A stretch of DNA of 64,000 nucleotides from Lewinella sp050633125 (GCF_050633125.1 NZ_JBOEFX010000047.1:1-64000); one strand, 5' to 3'; counted from the first letter of the stretch, positions 1-8,944 are shown. A program made the numbers and translations. Notes: generated from the sequence alone by a model not told the origin.

Positions 1-797
<797 letters not shown>

Positions 798-961
798 AAA
801 GTTCTTAATGTGACCCCGAAGGATCACTTGTTTGTTTACCACGAAAGTGTCTGATCTTTCAACAAAAATTATATTGACAGGCTTCGCATATTTCTAGCTT
901 CGTCATGTTTCTCTTCACATTAACTGTAATCATCTATTCAATAGATTTCTTACTTTACCTA

Positions 962-979
962 CCCACAATGTCAATGAAC
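962..979 (-). promoter_or_regulatory. Possible boxA-like antitermination site in the rRNA leader
   Basis: On the minus strand the leader contains GTTCATTGACATTGTGGG, which resembles the GTTCTTTGACATATTGG sequence common in leaders of Bacteroidota rRNA operons. It lies about 170 bases upstream of the 16S 5' end. The identification rests on similarity only. Confidence 0.4.
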
Positions 980-1103
980 TTTCTAGTACTTGTCAACCAA
1001 GCTCTCGTTGCCGAGAATTCCTACCTTATTAGAAGGTACTTTGATCGCTTTTCCTGTATTCTTAGACAGCCTCCGAAAAGACCGTTTTAGACTTATTTTT
1101 GCG

Positions 1104-1342
1104 CTTCTCTTCCGAAGCGGCTGCAAAGGTAAAATTCTTTTTGTTACTCACAAACTTTTTAAGAAAAAAAGTGAGAAAAAAATTCAACCTCCGTTTTTCA
1201 GCTAAAGGATTACAAAGATACAACTCACTTCTCATTCCGCAAAATCTTTCTCGCAATCCAACAACTTTATTTTCAATAAAATTAGCTAAAACCTAAACCC
1301 TAACTAATTTCATATACACTTCTCTTCCGAAGCGGCTGCAAA
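1104..1342. repeat. Perfect 24-base direct repeat at the two rRNA promoters
   Basis: Bases 1104-1127 and 1319-1342 are identical over 24 positions (core cttccgaagcggctgcaaa). Each copy starts inside the TTTG of the -7 element and runs into the predicted initially transcribed region, so P1 and P2 transcripts should start with the same sequence. The flanking bases differ. The sequence between the copies is AT-rich and non-coding. Confidence 0.85.
1124..1154 (-). promoter_or_regulatory. rRNA promoter P2 (Bacteroidota -33/-7 type)
   Basis: On the minus strand TTTG (1151-1154) is followed by 19 bases and then TACCTTTG (1124-1131). This matches the Bacteroidota consensus TTTG/TAnnTTTG with ideal spacing. 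It points toward the 16S gene about 325 bases downstream. The region between is leader with no open frame that looks coding. Confidence 0.75.
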
Positions 1343-1370
1343 TGTAAGACGACTTTTTAGTTCCCGCAAA
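1339..1370 (-). promoter_or_regulatory. rRNA promoter P1 (Bacteroidota -33/-7 type)
   Basis: On the minus strand TTTG (1367-1370) is followed by 20 bases and TACATTTG (1339-1346). It lies 215 bases upstream of P2 and only about 16 bases beyond the crtY stop codon. The 24 bases spanning the -7 end and the predicted start region are identical to those at P2. Confidence 0.75.
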
Positions 1371-1385
1371 CTTTTATCAAAGAAA

Positions 1386-2540
1386 TTACAAAGATTTTAT
1401 CGCAGCCTTCATGAACGTGGGAATAGGCGTAGTAGACATTAGGCGCAACTCCTCTAAAACACTGGTCTCGCCGTTTAAAAACCCTAATAAGCGCTGTGGC
1501 GAATTCTTTTGAAATAATTTCTGAAACAACAATGCTCCTGAATATTTTTGCTGTTCAAGCACACTTAGCATTACGCTATCATAAAAACGATGCCGTCGAA
1601 TGGCCCAATCATCCCCTGCTCTTGGATCTCCTTTATGCAGCAGACCATTAATAATTCGCTCTATTCGCCTATGTATATATATAAAGGTGTAGCCCGTAGA
1701 CGCACGAGTATCTCCTCCACTCATTCCTACATTAATAATATGGTCCTTAAATAACGGGAATTCATAATCCGTCATCGGGATATTCCCCGATTCGGTTCGG
1801 GTAACGGTATAACGAGGCAACTGTGGCCAGTGCTTATCAAGATAATTCTGGATGATACGATCATAACCAGCTTCAGGCAAATGCTGATTCGAAAATATAG
1901 CAACCTCTACCAGCGCCTCGGTTGTACTCGTTGGCAATACGTATAAAAACCGGAACTCTCCTTCTTGTGGTGTACGAAAATCCATCATTACAGCTTGACC
2001 TGGATCAAAGACAGGACGCGCTGTTTTAATAAACCAGCCACGAAAGTGTTGGTCGAGGTAACTTACTTTGCTTTTATCTATTTCTGGTCGAGCTGTACTA
2101 TTGATACACCAACGAGCAGTAACTGTACCAGCATCTGTTTCTACCACTACTCCATTGTTCGTGTTCCGAATCGCATGAATATTTGTGATCTGTTGTTCTA
2201 CTTGCGGCGCTTTTGCAAAAGCTTCATTCGTATACCTATAGTAGTCTGCTGCTAGAATCACCTTATACGTAAATGGAGCAATTTCCATTTTACGAGCAAA
2301 ATCTTCATTATAAAACCAAAGTACAGGCCAGCGATGATGTACAATTTCTTCGAAAGGACCATTATCCACCTCCCAAAAACTCCAAGTTCGATCATCTGTC
2401 TTTTTTTGTTCTCTATCCAACAACAAAACCCGACTGTCTCTTAAAGGTGACTGTAGAAGGTGGTAGACAAAACTCCGTCCAGCGGCGCCAGCGCCAGCAA
2501 CGATAAAGTCATAGTCATAAGAAGTAGGGGAATTGTCCAT
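1386..2540 (-). CDS. crtY: Lycopene cyclase (CrtY-type)
   Basis: A 384-residue FAD-dependent cyclase that closes one or both ends of lycopene to beta-rings. The N terminus carries a dinucleotide-binding fold (DYDFIVAGAGAAGRS), followed by the family signature LLLDREQ...RTWSFWE and the central RFLYVLPTSTTEALVE segment typical of CrtY/CrtL enzymes. The start at 2540 was chosen because it puts the Rossmann motif about 10 residues from the N terminus and leaves 11 bases after the cruF-like stop. An upstream in-frame ATG at 2657 would overlap that gene. It is the last gene of the crt operon, and its stop codon abuts rRNA promoter P1. The family call is firm. Whether it makes gamma- or beta-carotene cannot be read from sequence. 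Confidence 0.9.
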   Translation of the reverse strand: MDNSPTSYDYDFIVAGAGAAGRSFVYHLLQSPLRDSRVLLLDREQKKTDDRTWSFWEVDNGPFEEIVHHRWPVLWFYNEDFARKMEIAPFTYKVILAADYYRYTNEAFAKAPQVEQQITNIHAIRNTNNGVVVETDAGTVTARWCINSTARPEIDKSKVSYLDQHFRGWFIKTARPVFDPGQAVMMDFRTPQEGEFRFLYVLPTSTTEALVEVAIFSNQHLPEAGYDRIIQNYLDKHWPQLPRYTVTRTESGNIPMTDYEFPLFKDHIINVGMSGGDTRASTGYTFIYIHRRIERIINGLLHKGDPRAGDDWAIRRHRFYDSVMLSVLEQQKYSGALLFQKLFQKNSPQRLLGFLNGETSVLEELRLMSTTPIPTFMKAAIKSL

Positions 2541-2551
2541 AGGATTTGATG

Positions 2552-3253
2552 CTAAATAAACAAGGCCTGCAATAGCAAAAAGAAAACAAGCTGCGCTACA
2601 CCATATATTATAAGTAATGGATGGCGGTAAGTGATTTTCAAATAGCTTAATGGCCAACTAAACAAAAAAGCAATCACTCCCCAGGCTAAATAATTCTGTA
2701 ACGGTATGTCTACCGCTTCCCAGGTCCAGTAATCCAATGCGATGGCAACAGGTTCTATAAAATAATCATACCCCATTATGAGTACTCCTGTAAATAGGGC
2801 CGTAAGCAGTGAAGATTTGGGCGCTATATAAGCAGCGACCTGGTGCATCGCAAGAATCAGCAAGGTCCAATTGAGTGCAATTACCAAGGGGACATTGAGC
2901 CATTGCACCCACATCGTCGGGCCGTAGGAATATTCTCCAAAAATTCCTCCTGTCGCAACTCCGAGAACTTCAATAAAGAACGTAGACAAATAAGTAATGC
3001 CCCACCACCACCAAAAACGAGTATCCTGATGACGTTGGTAAATAAACCAGAGTAGAGGCCCACATACTACCAACAATAGCCCGTCTGTAATGGATTTTGT
3101 CAATGGATAAACACTCGGCATCAAATGTGCCTGGACGCCCGTTAGAAAAGAAAACACCAGGAAACAAGCAAAGAGGAGTTCTAATTTGCTCATTGACCAG
3201 CGCTCGGTCAATCTATTTACATATTCCTTAAAAAAGTGTTGTTCCGTCAACAT
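2552..3253 (-). CDS. Carotenoid biosynthesis protein, CruF/DUF422 family (putative C-1' hydratase)
   Basis: An integral membrane protein of 233 residues with about seven hydrophobic segments. The signature STFFIEVLGVATGGIFGEYSYG is split here as FIEVLGVATG and IFGEYSYG, and the family motif YDYFIEPVA follows. This matches DUF422 (CruF), known in cyanobacteria, Deinococcus and haloarchaea to hydrate the psi end of carotenoids at C-1'. With CrtI, CrtB and CrtY around it, a monocyclic 1'-hydroxylated carotenoid of the myxol/saproxanthin kind is a reasonable inference. The start is uncertain: ATG at 3253 is used, but ATG at 3193 would give a 213-residue protein starting just before the first membrane segment. 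It begins 30 bases after the crtB stop. Confidence 0.85.
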   Translation of the reverse strand: MLTEQHFFKEYVNRLTERWSMSKLELLFACFLVFSFLTGVQAHLMPSVYPLTKSITDGLLLVVCGPLLWFIYQRHQDTRFWWWWGITYLSTFFIEVLGVATGGIFGEYSYGPTMWVQWLNVPLVIALNWTLLILAMHQVAAYIAPKSSLLTALFTGVLIMGYDYFIEPVAIALDYWTWEAVDIPLQNYLAWGVIAFLFSWPLSYLKITYRHPLLIIYGVAQLVFFLLLQALFI

Positions 3254-3283
3254 TTACCCACGCTAGTTATACCAACAATCATT

Positions 3284-4120
3284 TTACAAAATATTAAGAC
3301 TATTTCGCAAAGCACTGCTAAATAGCAACACCATCTTACGTCCATCGTTTACGCGTATTCTTTTTCCAGCTACACGATCTGCAGGGGAGGCTGTGATTTT
3401 TTGCAACAAATTCAGGTAGTATACATAAGCTAGATAAACCCCCAAACGAGCTCCTTTTGGTAAACGTACAATACCTTTATAAGCATCATCAAAATCTTTA
3501 CGAATATCGGCTTCAATCATTACCTTATCTTCATTGGTGAAGTTAGTAAAATCTACTCCGGGGAAATAAACCCGCCCACGGTCATCAAAGTCACTTTTTA
3601 AATCTCGTAAAAAATTCACTTTCTGAAAAGCAGCCCCCAAGCTACAGGCCGAGGCTTTCAATTCATCAAACTGTGCTTTATCTCCTTCGCAAAAAACACG
3701 TAAGCACATCAATCCCACTACTTCTGCTGAACCGTAAATATATTCTTCGTAACTCGTCTGATCGTGTGTCTCCTCATGCAAGTCCATTTCCATGCTTTTC
3801 AGAAAGGCATCGATCAGTTCCCGTTCGATCCCATAGGCGTTCACTACCTCCTGAAAAGATTGCAGCACGGGGTTCAAACTAATCCCTTCCTCTATCGCTC
3901 GGTAGGTGTCTTCCCAAAACCTAGCTAGCAATTCAGCCTTTGGGTAATCATGGAAAGTATCAACAATCTCATCCGCAAAACGTACAAATCCATAGATAGC
4001 ATAAATTGGATCGCGATAACGCTTATCAAATACGCGGATACCCATAGAAAAGGAAGTACTGTAACGCTGAGTGATCAGCTTACTCGATTCCATACAAACT
4101 TGGCGATATAGCTTCATCAT
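3284..4120 (-). CDS. crtB: Phytoene synthase
   Basis: Condenses two geranylgeranyl diphosphates to phytoene, the committed step of carotenoid synthesis. The 278-residue protein has both aspartate-rich prenyl-diphosphate sites: DEIVD at residues 50-54, and RDLKSDFDDRGR beginning at residue 172 (RDxxxD). RVYFPGVDF, typical of squalene/phytoene synthases, follows. The start at 4120 (two adjacent ATGs) gives the usual family length; a longer frame from 4204 would overlap crtI. It starts 55 bases after the crtI stop in the same transcription unit. GGPP synthase (crtE) is not in the window. Confidence 0.93.
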   Translation of the reverse strand: MMKLYRQVCMESSKLITQRYSTSFSMGIRVFDKRYRDPIYAIYGFVRFADEIVDTFHDYPKAELLARFWEDTYRAIEEGISLNPVLQSFQEVVNAYGIERELIDAFLKSMEMDLHEETHDQTSYEEYIYGSAEVVGLMCLRVFCEGDKAQFDELKASACSLGAAFQKVNFLRDLKSDFDDRGRVYFPGVDFTNFTNEDKVMIEADIRKDFDDAYKGIVRLPKGARLGVYLAYVYYLNLLQKITASPADRVAGKRIRVNDGRKMVLLFSSALRNSLNIL

Positions 4121-4175
4121 TTTTAAACAGGGTTTTTCTCTTTGAAAGTTGATACACTTATATATTTCCTGGCCC

Positions 4176-5645
4176 TTAAAGTACTTTATCGACCTCTTCT
4201 GCAACGACCTGACCGGAAATCAGAGAAGGCGGAACTCCTGGCCCGGGCGTCGTCAACTGGCCCGTAAAAAAGAGATTGCTTACTTTTCGGTTACGCATTT
4301 TAGGTTTCAGAAAAGCGGTCTGTAGCAACGTATTTGCTAAACCATAAGCATTCCCCTTAAACGCGTGATAATCCTTTTTGAAATCGCGATGTGCATAAGA
4401 CCTACGGTAAATGATATGGTCACGGATCTTGTGGCCCGTAATATTTTCAAATCGATCCAAGACAACTTCGAAATACTTCTCCCGCAATTCATCCGTATCT
4501 TCAAGGTCTGGTGCCAATGGAATAAGGAAAAAGAGGTTTTCTTGCCCTTCTGGTGCTACTGAGGCATCTGTAACAGAGGGAGCACAAACATAAAACAGTG
4601 GTTTGCTGGGCCATTTGGGGTTTTCGTAGATTTCCTCGGCATGCAAGGCAAAATCTTCATCGAAGAAAAGATTATGGTGATGCAAGCCCGGTAATTTTTT
4701 ATCTACTCCCACATAGAATAGCAGGCTAGAGGGGGCCATCGTACGCTTATCCCAATAGCTAGCCGAATAGTTACGTAACTCTGGCGCCAACACATGCTGC
4801 TCTAGGTGATGATAATCTGCTCCGCCAACGACAGCATCTACGTCATACGTTTGATCCGCCGTTACTACTTGCTTTGCTTTTCCATTAGAGACAAGAATCT
4901 GTGTTACCTCCTGGTTGTAATGAATGTCTACGCCAAGCTCTTCGGCCAAGCTCACCATCGCTTTTACAATCTCGTGCATGCCGCCTTTCGGGTACCAGGT
5001 TCCCAAAGCAAGATCAGCGTAGTTCATCAGACTATAAAGTGCGGGGGTCTTTTGAGGAGTTGCCCCCAAAAAGAGTACCGGAAACTCCAGTAACTGAATC
5101 AACTTCTCATTCTTAAATAGCTTGCGGATGGCCGAAGAAACGCTGGAGAACATCTGTAAACCAAACATGCTTTTGAGAATGCGTAAATCCGCAAACTCCA
5201 TAATACTATTACTGGGCTTGAAGACAAACTCGCTCATGCCTACCTTATACTTATAGGCAGCTTCTTCCAAAAATTGCTTTAACTTGGTACTACTACCTGG
5301 TTCATAAGACTCAAACATGGTGTAAAGCGCCTCTATCTTGGCCGGCACTTCCATTTCGTCATCTTTGCCAAAATGGACTATATAGGAGGGATCTAGTCGT
5401 AGTAATTCGTAGTAATCCGCGGTACTTTTACCAAACCGCTGAAAAAAATCTTCAAAAACTTCCGGCATCCAATACCAGCTAGGGCCCATATCAAAGGTAA
5501 ACCCTTGCGCCTGGTATTGACGAGCCCTCCCCCCCGGGCCTTCGTTTTTCTCCAGAATTATAACCTGGTGGCCTTTCTGAGCCAGACTTGCAGCTGCAGC
5601 TAAGCCAGCAAAACCTGCACCAATGACAACAATTTTCTTCGACAA
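4176..5645 (-). CDS. crtI: Phytoene desaturase (CrtI-type)
   Basis: A 489-residue FAD-dependent desaturase converting phytoene to lycopene. The N terminus has the FAD-binding fold (VVIGAGFAGLAAAASLAQKG) followed by GPGGRARQ. The C terminus has the CrtI signature FTGQLTTPGPGVPPSLISG. Length and motifs fit the bacterial CrtI family. It is the first gene of the operon crtI-crtB-cruF-crtY. The start at 5645 leaves about three residues before the Rossmann beta strand. The upstream 123-base gap holds two inverted repeats that may regulate the operon. Confidence 0.94.
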   Translation of the reverse strand: MSKKIVVIGAGFAGLAAAASLAQKGHQVIILEKNEGPGGRARQYQAQGFTFDMGPSWYWMPEVFEDFFQRFGKSTADYYELLRLDPSYIVHFGKDDEMEVPAKIEALYTMFESYEPGSSTKLKQFLEEAAYKYKVGMSEFVFKPSNSIMEFADLRILKSMFGLQMFSSVSSAIRKLFKNEKLIQLLEFPVLFLGATPQKTPALYSLMNYADLALGTWYPKGGMHEIVKAMVSLAEELGVDIHYNQEVTQILVSNGKAKQVVTADQTYDVDAVVGGADYHHLEQHVLAPELRNYSASYWDKRTMAPSSLLFYVGVDKKLPGLHHHNLFFDEDFALHAEEIYENPKWPSKPLFYVCAPSVTDASVAPEGQENLFFLIPLAPDLEDTDELREKYFEVVLDRFENITGHKIRDHIIYRRSYAHRDFKKDYHAFKGNAYGLANTLLQTAFLKPKMRNRKVSNLFFTGQLTTPGPGVPPSLISGQVVAEEVDKVL

Positions 5646-5650
5646 AACAG

Positions 5651-5725
5651 TCCTGTTTTAGTAACATGGGAGAAACAGGACATTTCTTTTTTTGTTTAAT
5701 AAATCAACAACAAAGATTAAACGAA
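5651..5725 (-). promoter_or_regulatory. Two inverted repeats upstream of crtI (candidate operator and leader hairpin)
   Basis: TCCTGTTT (5651-5658) and AAACAGGA (5673-5680) form a perfect 8-base inverted repeat just before the crtI start, so the mRNA leader could fold there. Further up, TTTGTTTAAT (5691-5700) and ATTAAACGAA (5716-5725) form a 9-of-10 inverted repeat with arms 15 bases apart. No clear -7 TAnnTTTG element was found. The regulator is unknown, and no MerR/CarH-type gene is in the window. Confidence 0.4.
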
Positions 5726-5768
5726 ATGAATTTTATTTCGCGCATTGCGCATACAGAAAGAGAACAAT

Positions 5769-6431
5769 CTACTTTTTATTAAACTTATTCATGGTGTGAT
5801 TTAGACCAATTGCACCAAAACTCAATGCCGTGTCAGCAGCGTATTTAATCAAATCAGAAAGAGTCTCACGCTCTTCTGTCGACCACTCTCCTAGAACAAA
5901 ATCGATTTGCCTCCCTTTCGAAAACTCATCTCCAATACCAAACCGTAGCCGCGCATAGTCATTACCGCCCGTCATCTGGTCAATATCCTTGAGTCCATTA
6001 TGCCCGCCATCACTTCCTTTGCCGCGCAAGCGCTGCTTGCCAAAAGGCAGGTTCAGGTCATCCATTATCACTAACAGGTTACTCTTCTCTATCTTTTCTT
6101 TTTGCAACCAGTAGCGCACCGCTTTCCCGCTACGGTTCATATATGTTGATGGTTTCAACAGAATATACGTGCGCCCGCGATGCTTAAACTGAGCTACATC
6201 ACCCAGGTTGTCTGTGGTCCAACTTACCTCTTTAACCTGTGCCAGGTGGTCAACAACATCAAAACCAACATTATGGCGAGTACCTTCATATTTGGCACCT
6301 ATATTTCCTAATCCTACAATAAGATACTTCATGGGGTCGTAAACAATATCATTTTTTCTAAATAGCTCGCTGAAGCCTTCATCAATTCTACGCATCAGGC
6401 CAACGAGGTGCGAAATTAGGGATTTTTCCAT
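5769..6431 (-). CDS. pth: Peptidyl-tRNA hydrolase
   Basis: Releases tRNA from peptidyl-tRNAs that drop off the ribosome. The core begins MKYLIVGLGNIGAKYEGTRH (start at 6332), with the catalytic His at the end of that stretch. It continues with MDDLNLPFG and GSDGGHNGLKD, all diagnostic of Pth. From 6332 the protein has 188 residues, the family norm. The reading frame continues upstream without a stop to an ATG at 6431, adding 33 residues (MEKSLISHLVGLMRRIDEG...) that look like an amphipathic helix. I list the longer form but either start is possible. It lies upstream of crtI on the same strand, 123 bases apart. Confidence 0.9.
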   Translation of the reverse strand: MEKSLISHLVGLMRRIDEGFSELFRKNDIVYDPMKYLIVGLGNIGAKYEGTRHNVGFDVVDHLAQVKEVSWTTDNLGDVAQFKHRGRTYILLKPSTYMNRSGKAVRYWLQKEKIEKSNLLVIMDDLNLPFGKQRLRGKGSDGGHNGLKDIDQMTGGNDYARLRFGIGDEFSKGRQIDFVLGEWSTEERETLSDLIKYAADTALSFGAIGLNHTMNKFNKK

Positions 6432-6439
6432 AGTTCTAT

Positions 6440-6685
6440 TTTTTTGGGGCCATGCCAGCCCTGCGGGTGGCACCGGGTCGTCCGTTCTTATGTGCTCCTG
6501 GCAAAGCCAGTCCGCGCATACCACTTCCACCCCTTGTCCGGGTTCCCTGCGGCTGGCGCCGGGTGTACACTGCTGCTTCGTGCAGGGTATCAAAATCCTG
6601 CCCTACGCAGCAGTTACCATCCCCAGTGTCTAACTTCCGACAGAAGATCGGAATGCGGCGTGCATTGGGCGCTGCCCTCCTCATT
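6440..6685. repeat. GC-rich non-coding element with internal repeats
   Basis: About 245 bases markedly richer in GC than both flanks lie between pth and the next gene. CCCTGCGGGTGGCACCGGGT (6459-6478) recurs as CCCTGCGGCTGGCGCCGGGT (6545-6564) with two differences. It also holds short palindromes (ctggcaaagccag near 6505, ctgcttcgtgcag near 6571). Open frames cross it on both strands but look like by-products of base composition (rich in R, G and A, no domain). It is probably a dispersed intergenic repeat; no second copy is visible in this window. Confidence 0.5.
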
Positions 6686-6806
6686 TGAATTACAAAAAAG
6701 GAGCTATCTTCATCATCAAGTTATAATTAAAACCCGTATTCAACGAAATCGTTCCCCCTCTTTTTGCGATTTATTGTACTATTTCAGCAACAAAACGACC
6801 TCTTTC

Positions 6807-7499
6807 ATGAAACGCTACTTGCCCCCTGCTTTACTTCTCTTTGTCTTCAGTATCACCTCTGCCCAAGACGAATCGTTAACAAACATGCCTGAAGAAGACT
6901 TCGTCTATCTCAAAGACAGTACCTTATTGTTCTCTTCTGACTTTACAGCTAAGAGGGGATTCATTAAGACGAATTTCTTCCAGCTCAATGGGGATAAAAT
7001 CCCCTTTGAACAAGTTAAGTTTTATAATATCGATGGAGATTATCGAGCAAACTTCAACGCTAGTATTTTACCCCGAATCGAAACGGGCTACTATAACGTC
7101 TTTGAAGGAAAAAGCTACCAATCAAACAGTAGCTCTAAAAAATTTTATTTCTCGCGTGCTCCTTTTGGGGATTTACAATCGCTCAAATACAACACTTTAT
7201 TAGAGGTGCTAAGCACCCCAAACCCAAAGATTGACCAAACAGAACTGGCCCAAATACAAGAAACGCTTGGTTTAGGTAAGCGAAAACAAAAAAAGGTTTT
7301 CATCATGCTGGGAGCAGGCCTTGGAACTTTTATTATTGGAGGAACACTAATGGACAGTGAAAACAGAAACGCCCGTCTAGTAGGTCTGTCATTAGCAGGC
7401 GCTGGACTGGTCACCTGCGTCGCTAGTATTATGGTAAAAAAGCCGGCCCGTTTTCACCTTGCCGCCGTTCGCCAATACAACAAATTTTATCTCGACTAA
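6807..7499 (+). CDS. Secreted/membrane protein of unknown function
   Basis: A 230-residue protein that I do not recognise. It has a clear signal peptide (MKRYLPPALLLFVFSITSAQ, residues 1-20), a mixed region of about 140 residues starting FVYLKDSTLLF, and near the C terminus two hydrophobic segments (VFIMLGAGLGTFIIGGT and GLSLAGAGLVTCVASIMV) separated by a short polar stretch. The frame is open upstream through the GC-rich element, but the ATG at 6807 directly precedes the signal peptide and is preferred. It converges on the next gene with 17 bases between stops. It is monocistronic, and no function can be inferred from context. Confidence 0.75.
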   Translation: MKRYLPPALLLFVFSITSAQDESLTNMPEEDFVYLKDSTLLFSSDFTAKRGFIKTNFFQLNGDKIPFEQVKFYNIDGDYRANFNASILPRIETGYYNVFEGKSYQSNSSSKKFYFSRAPFGDLQSLKYNTLLEVLSTPNPKIDQTELAQIQETLGLGKRKQKKVFIMLGAGLGTFIIGGTLMDSENRNARLVGLSLAGAGLVTCVASIMVKKPARFHLAAVRQYNKFYLD

Positions 7500-7516
7500 C
7501 CCAACCAAGCTCTTCG

Positions 7517-8173
7517 TCAGGGGCGCTCCAGATGATATAGAATTCCATGTGTCGTAGGCGACCAGCGAGAAGTCTTTACTTCTGCTGCTTTCAGCGCATT
7601 GTTCAACCAGGTATTACAGGTCGTAATGGCATTGTACTGCCCTTTGGCTTCGTAGAAAAAATCGTTCTCACTGTATCCTTTAGTTCCGATCTGTTCCCAT
7701 TCCTCATTGGCTGTTTTCCGAAAAGAATCTTCAATAAAAACGAGCAATTCCGCTAAGGCATCCTCGCACAACTCCACGGCTATCCATTCGGGCTTCTTCT
7801 CTTGATAGCGGGTCAGGTGCATCACGGGGGCACTGTTTACCAGCAATGCTTGCGCGCCATTGCTAAAGGTGAGGTCGGCCCAGGTGGGGGTTTCCAGATA
7901 AAAATTTCGTTCTCCCCAGCCATAAGCAATGTGAGTACTGGTACTATCTTGAAAAGAGGCGTGCCGAAGTGCCTTTGGCAAATCCTCGACAGGAACAACA
8001 ACATCCAGGTGAATACCCGTTGAGGTCACATAAACCACTTTATCTTTTGAGCAATCCTTGTCAGGAGGATTGGTGCTCCACAAAGAGAACACCAAGGCCA
8101 ATAGGCCATATACCAGTACTAGCCCAAGGAGGGTCAAGGATATCCACTTTGTTGTTCGCCAAAATATTTTCAT
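7517..8173 (-). CDS. TIGR02117/DUF2459 family protein
   Basis: A 218-residue protein with one N-terminal membrane segment (residues 8-30) followed by a periplasmic-type domain. The signature VYVTSTGIHLDVVVPV, then GWGERNFYLETPTWADL, matches the DUF2459/TIGR02117 family of unknown function, first noted near urease genes in other bacteria. Conserved late features such as CNTWLNNALKAAEV are also present. It starts 10 bases after the nucleotidyltransferase stop, so the two are probably co-transcribed. The family call is fairly secure; the biochemical role is unknown. Confidence 0.8.
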   Translation of the reverse strand: MKIFWRTTKWISLTLLGLVLVYGLLALVFSLWSTNPPDKDCSKDKVVYVTSTGIHLDVVVPVEDLPKALRHASFQDSTSTHIAYGWGERNFYLETPTWADLTFSNGAQALLVNSAPVMHLTRYQEKKPEWIAVELCEDALAELLVFIEDSFRKTANEEWEQIGTKGYSENDFFYEAKGQYNAITTCNTWLNNALKAAEVKTSRWSPTTHGILYHLERP

Positions 8174-8183
8174 ACTAAGTCAT

Positions 8184-8906
8184 TTAGTCGAAATTAAATT
8201 CCCTAGCAGCCCTTTCCAGCGCAGCGGGTTTTCCTACATCCAGCCACTTCGTCGCATCGTGAGGAAAATTACGGATAATTCCCTTTTTGGCAGCAGCCAA
8301 CCAAACCTCTATAATGGAGAACACCGCTTTGTTTTCCGGAAAGAAAGCAAACAATGCAGGGTCTATCACTGCAATCCCGCTATATGCCCAATCTAAGACA
8401 CGAGCTTGTTCTTTGCTTATTTTTCGCTCGCCAGTTTTTTTATTTTTCCAACCACACAACTCACCTTCCGCGCTAAACTCTAAATAACGAGAAGTTTCCC
8501 GTTGCCGAACAGCCAGCGTACTTAGGTTTTCTCCCGGCTGATGGGCAGCATAAAGCTGTCTCAAATCCAGATTACTCAAAATGTCTACATTATGAATCAA
8601 AAAAGGAGCGTCAGACAACAAGTGGGCTGTTTTTTTCAGTCCGCCGCCAGTATCCAACAGCAGGTCTCGTTCGTCAGAAATATGGATTTGGAGACCAAGG
8701 TTTTCTTGTTCTTTAAGATGTGCAATCACCTTATCAGCAAAGTGATGAACATTCACAACGACCTCTTCTACACCAAAAGATTGCAAGCGACGTAGTACAA
8801 TTTCCAACAAGGTTTTACCTTGCACCTCAACCAATGCCTTCGGTCGGTCGTTGGTATAAGGGCGCAGGCGAGTACCCAAGCCAGCAGCAAAAACCATCGC
8901 TTTCAT
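8184..8906 (-). CDS. Sugar-1-phosphate nucleotidyltransferase (MurU/GlmU-N-like)
   Basis: A 240-residue NTP transferase with the full nucleotide-binding signature FAAGLGTRLRPYTNDRPKAL at the N terminus and HNVDILSNLDL, where the metal-binding Asp of the active site lies. The length and the absence of a C-terminal beta-helix fit the short MurU-like class, which activates N-acetylmuramate-1-phosphate or a related sugar phosphate with UTP or another NTP. The true substrate cannot be read from sequence. In Bacteroidota such genes usually sit next to an aminoglycoside-phosphotransferase-like AmgK kinase; none is present here. It is divergent from lpxK with only 38 bases between the start codons. 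Confidence 0.82.
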   Translation of the reverse strand: MKAMVFAAGLGTRLRPYTNDRPKALVEVQGKTLLEIVLRRLQSFGVEEVVVNVHHFADKVIAHLKEQENLGLQIHISDERDLLLDTGGGLKKTAHLLSDAPFLIHNVDILSNLDLRQLYAAHQPGENLSTLAVRQRETSRYLEFSAEGELCGWKNKKTGERKISKEQARVLDWAYSGIAVIDPALFAFFPENKAVFSIIEVWLAAAKKGIIRNFPHDATKWLDVGKPAALERAAREFNFD

Positions 8907-8944
8907 AAACAGGTTAGTTTGGTTCTCTGTAAATGTATTAAATT

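Noticed and set aside
6436..6684. Open frames on both strands through the GC-rich element
   Set aside because: Arg/Gly/Ala-rich translations, no domain, no start context, overlapping on both strands; composition explains them.
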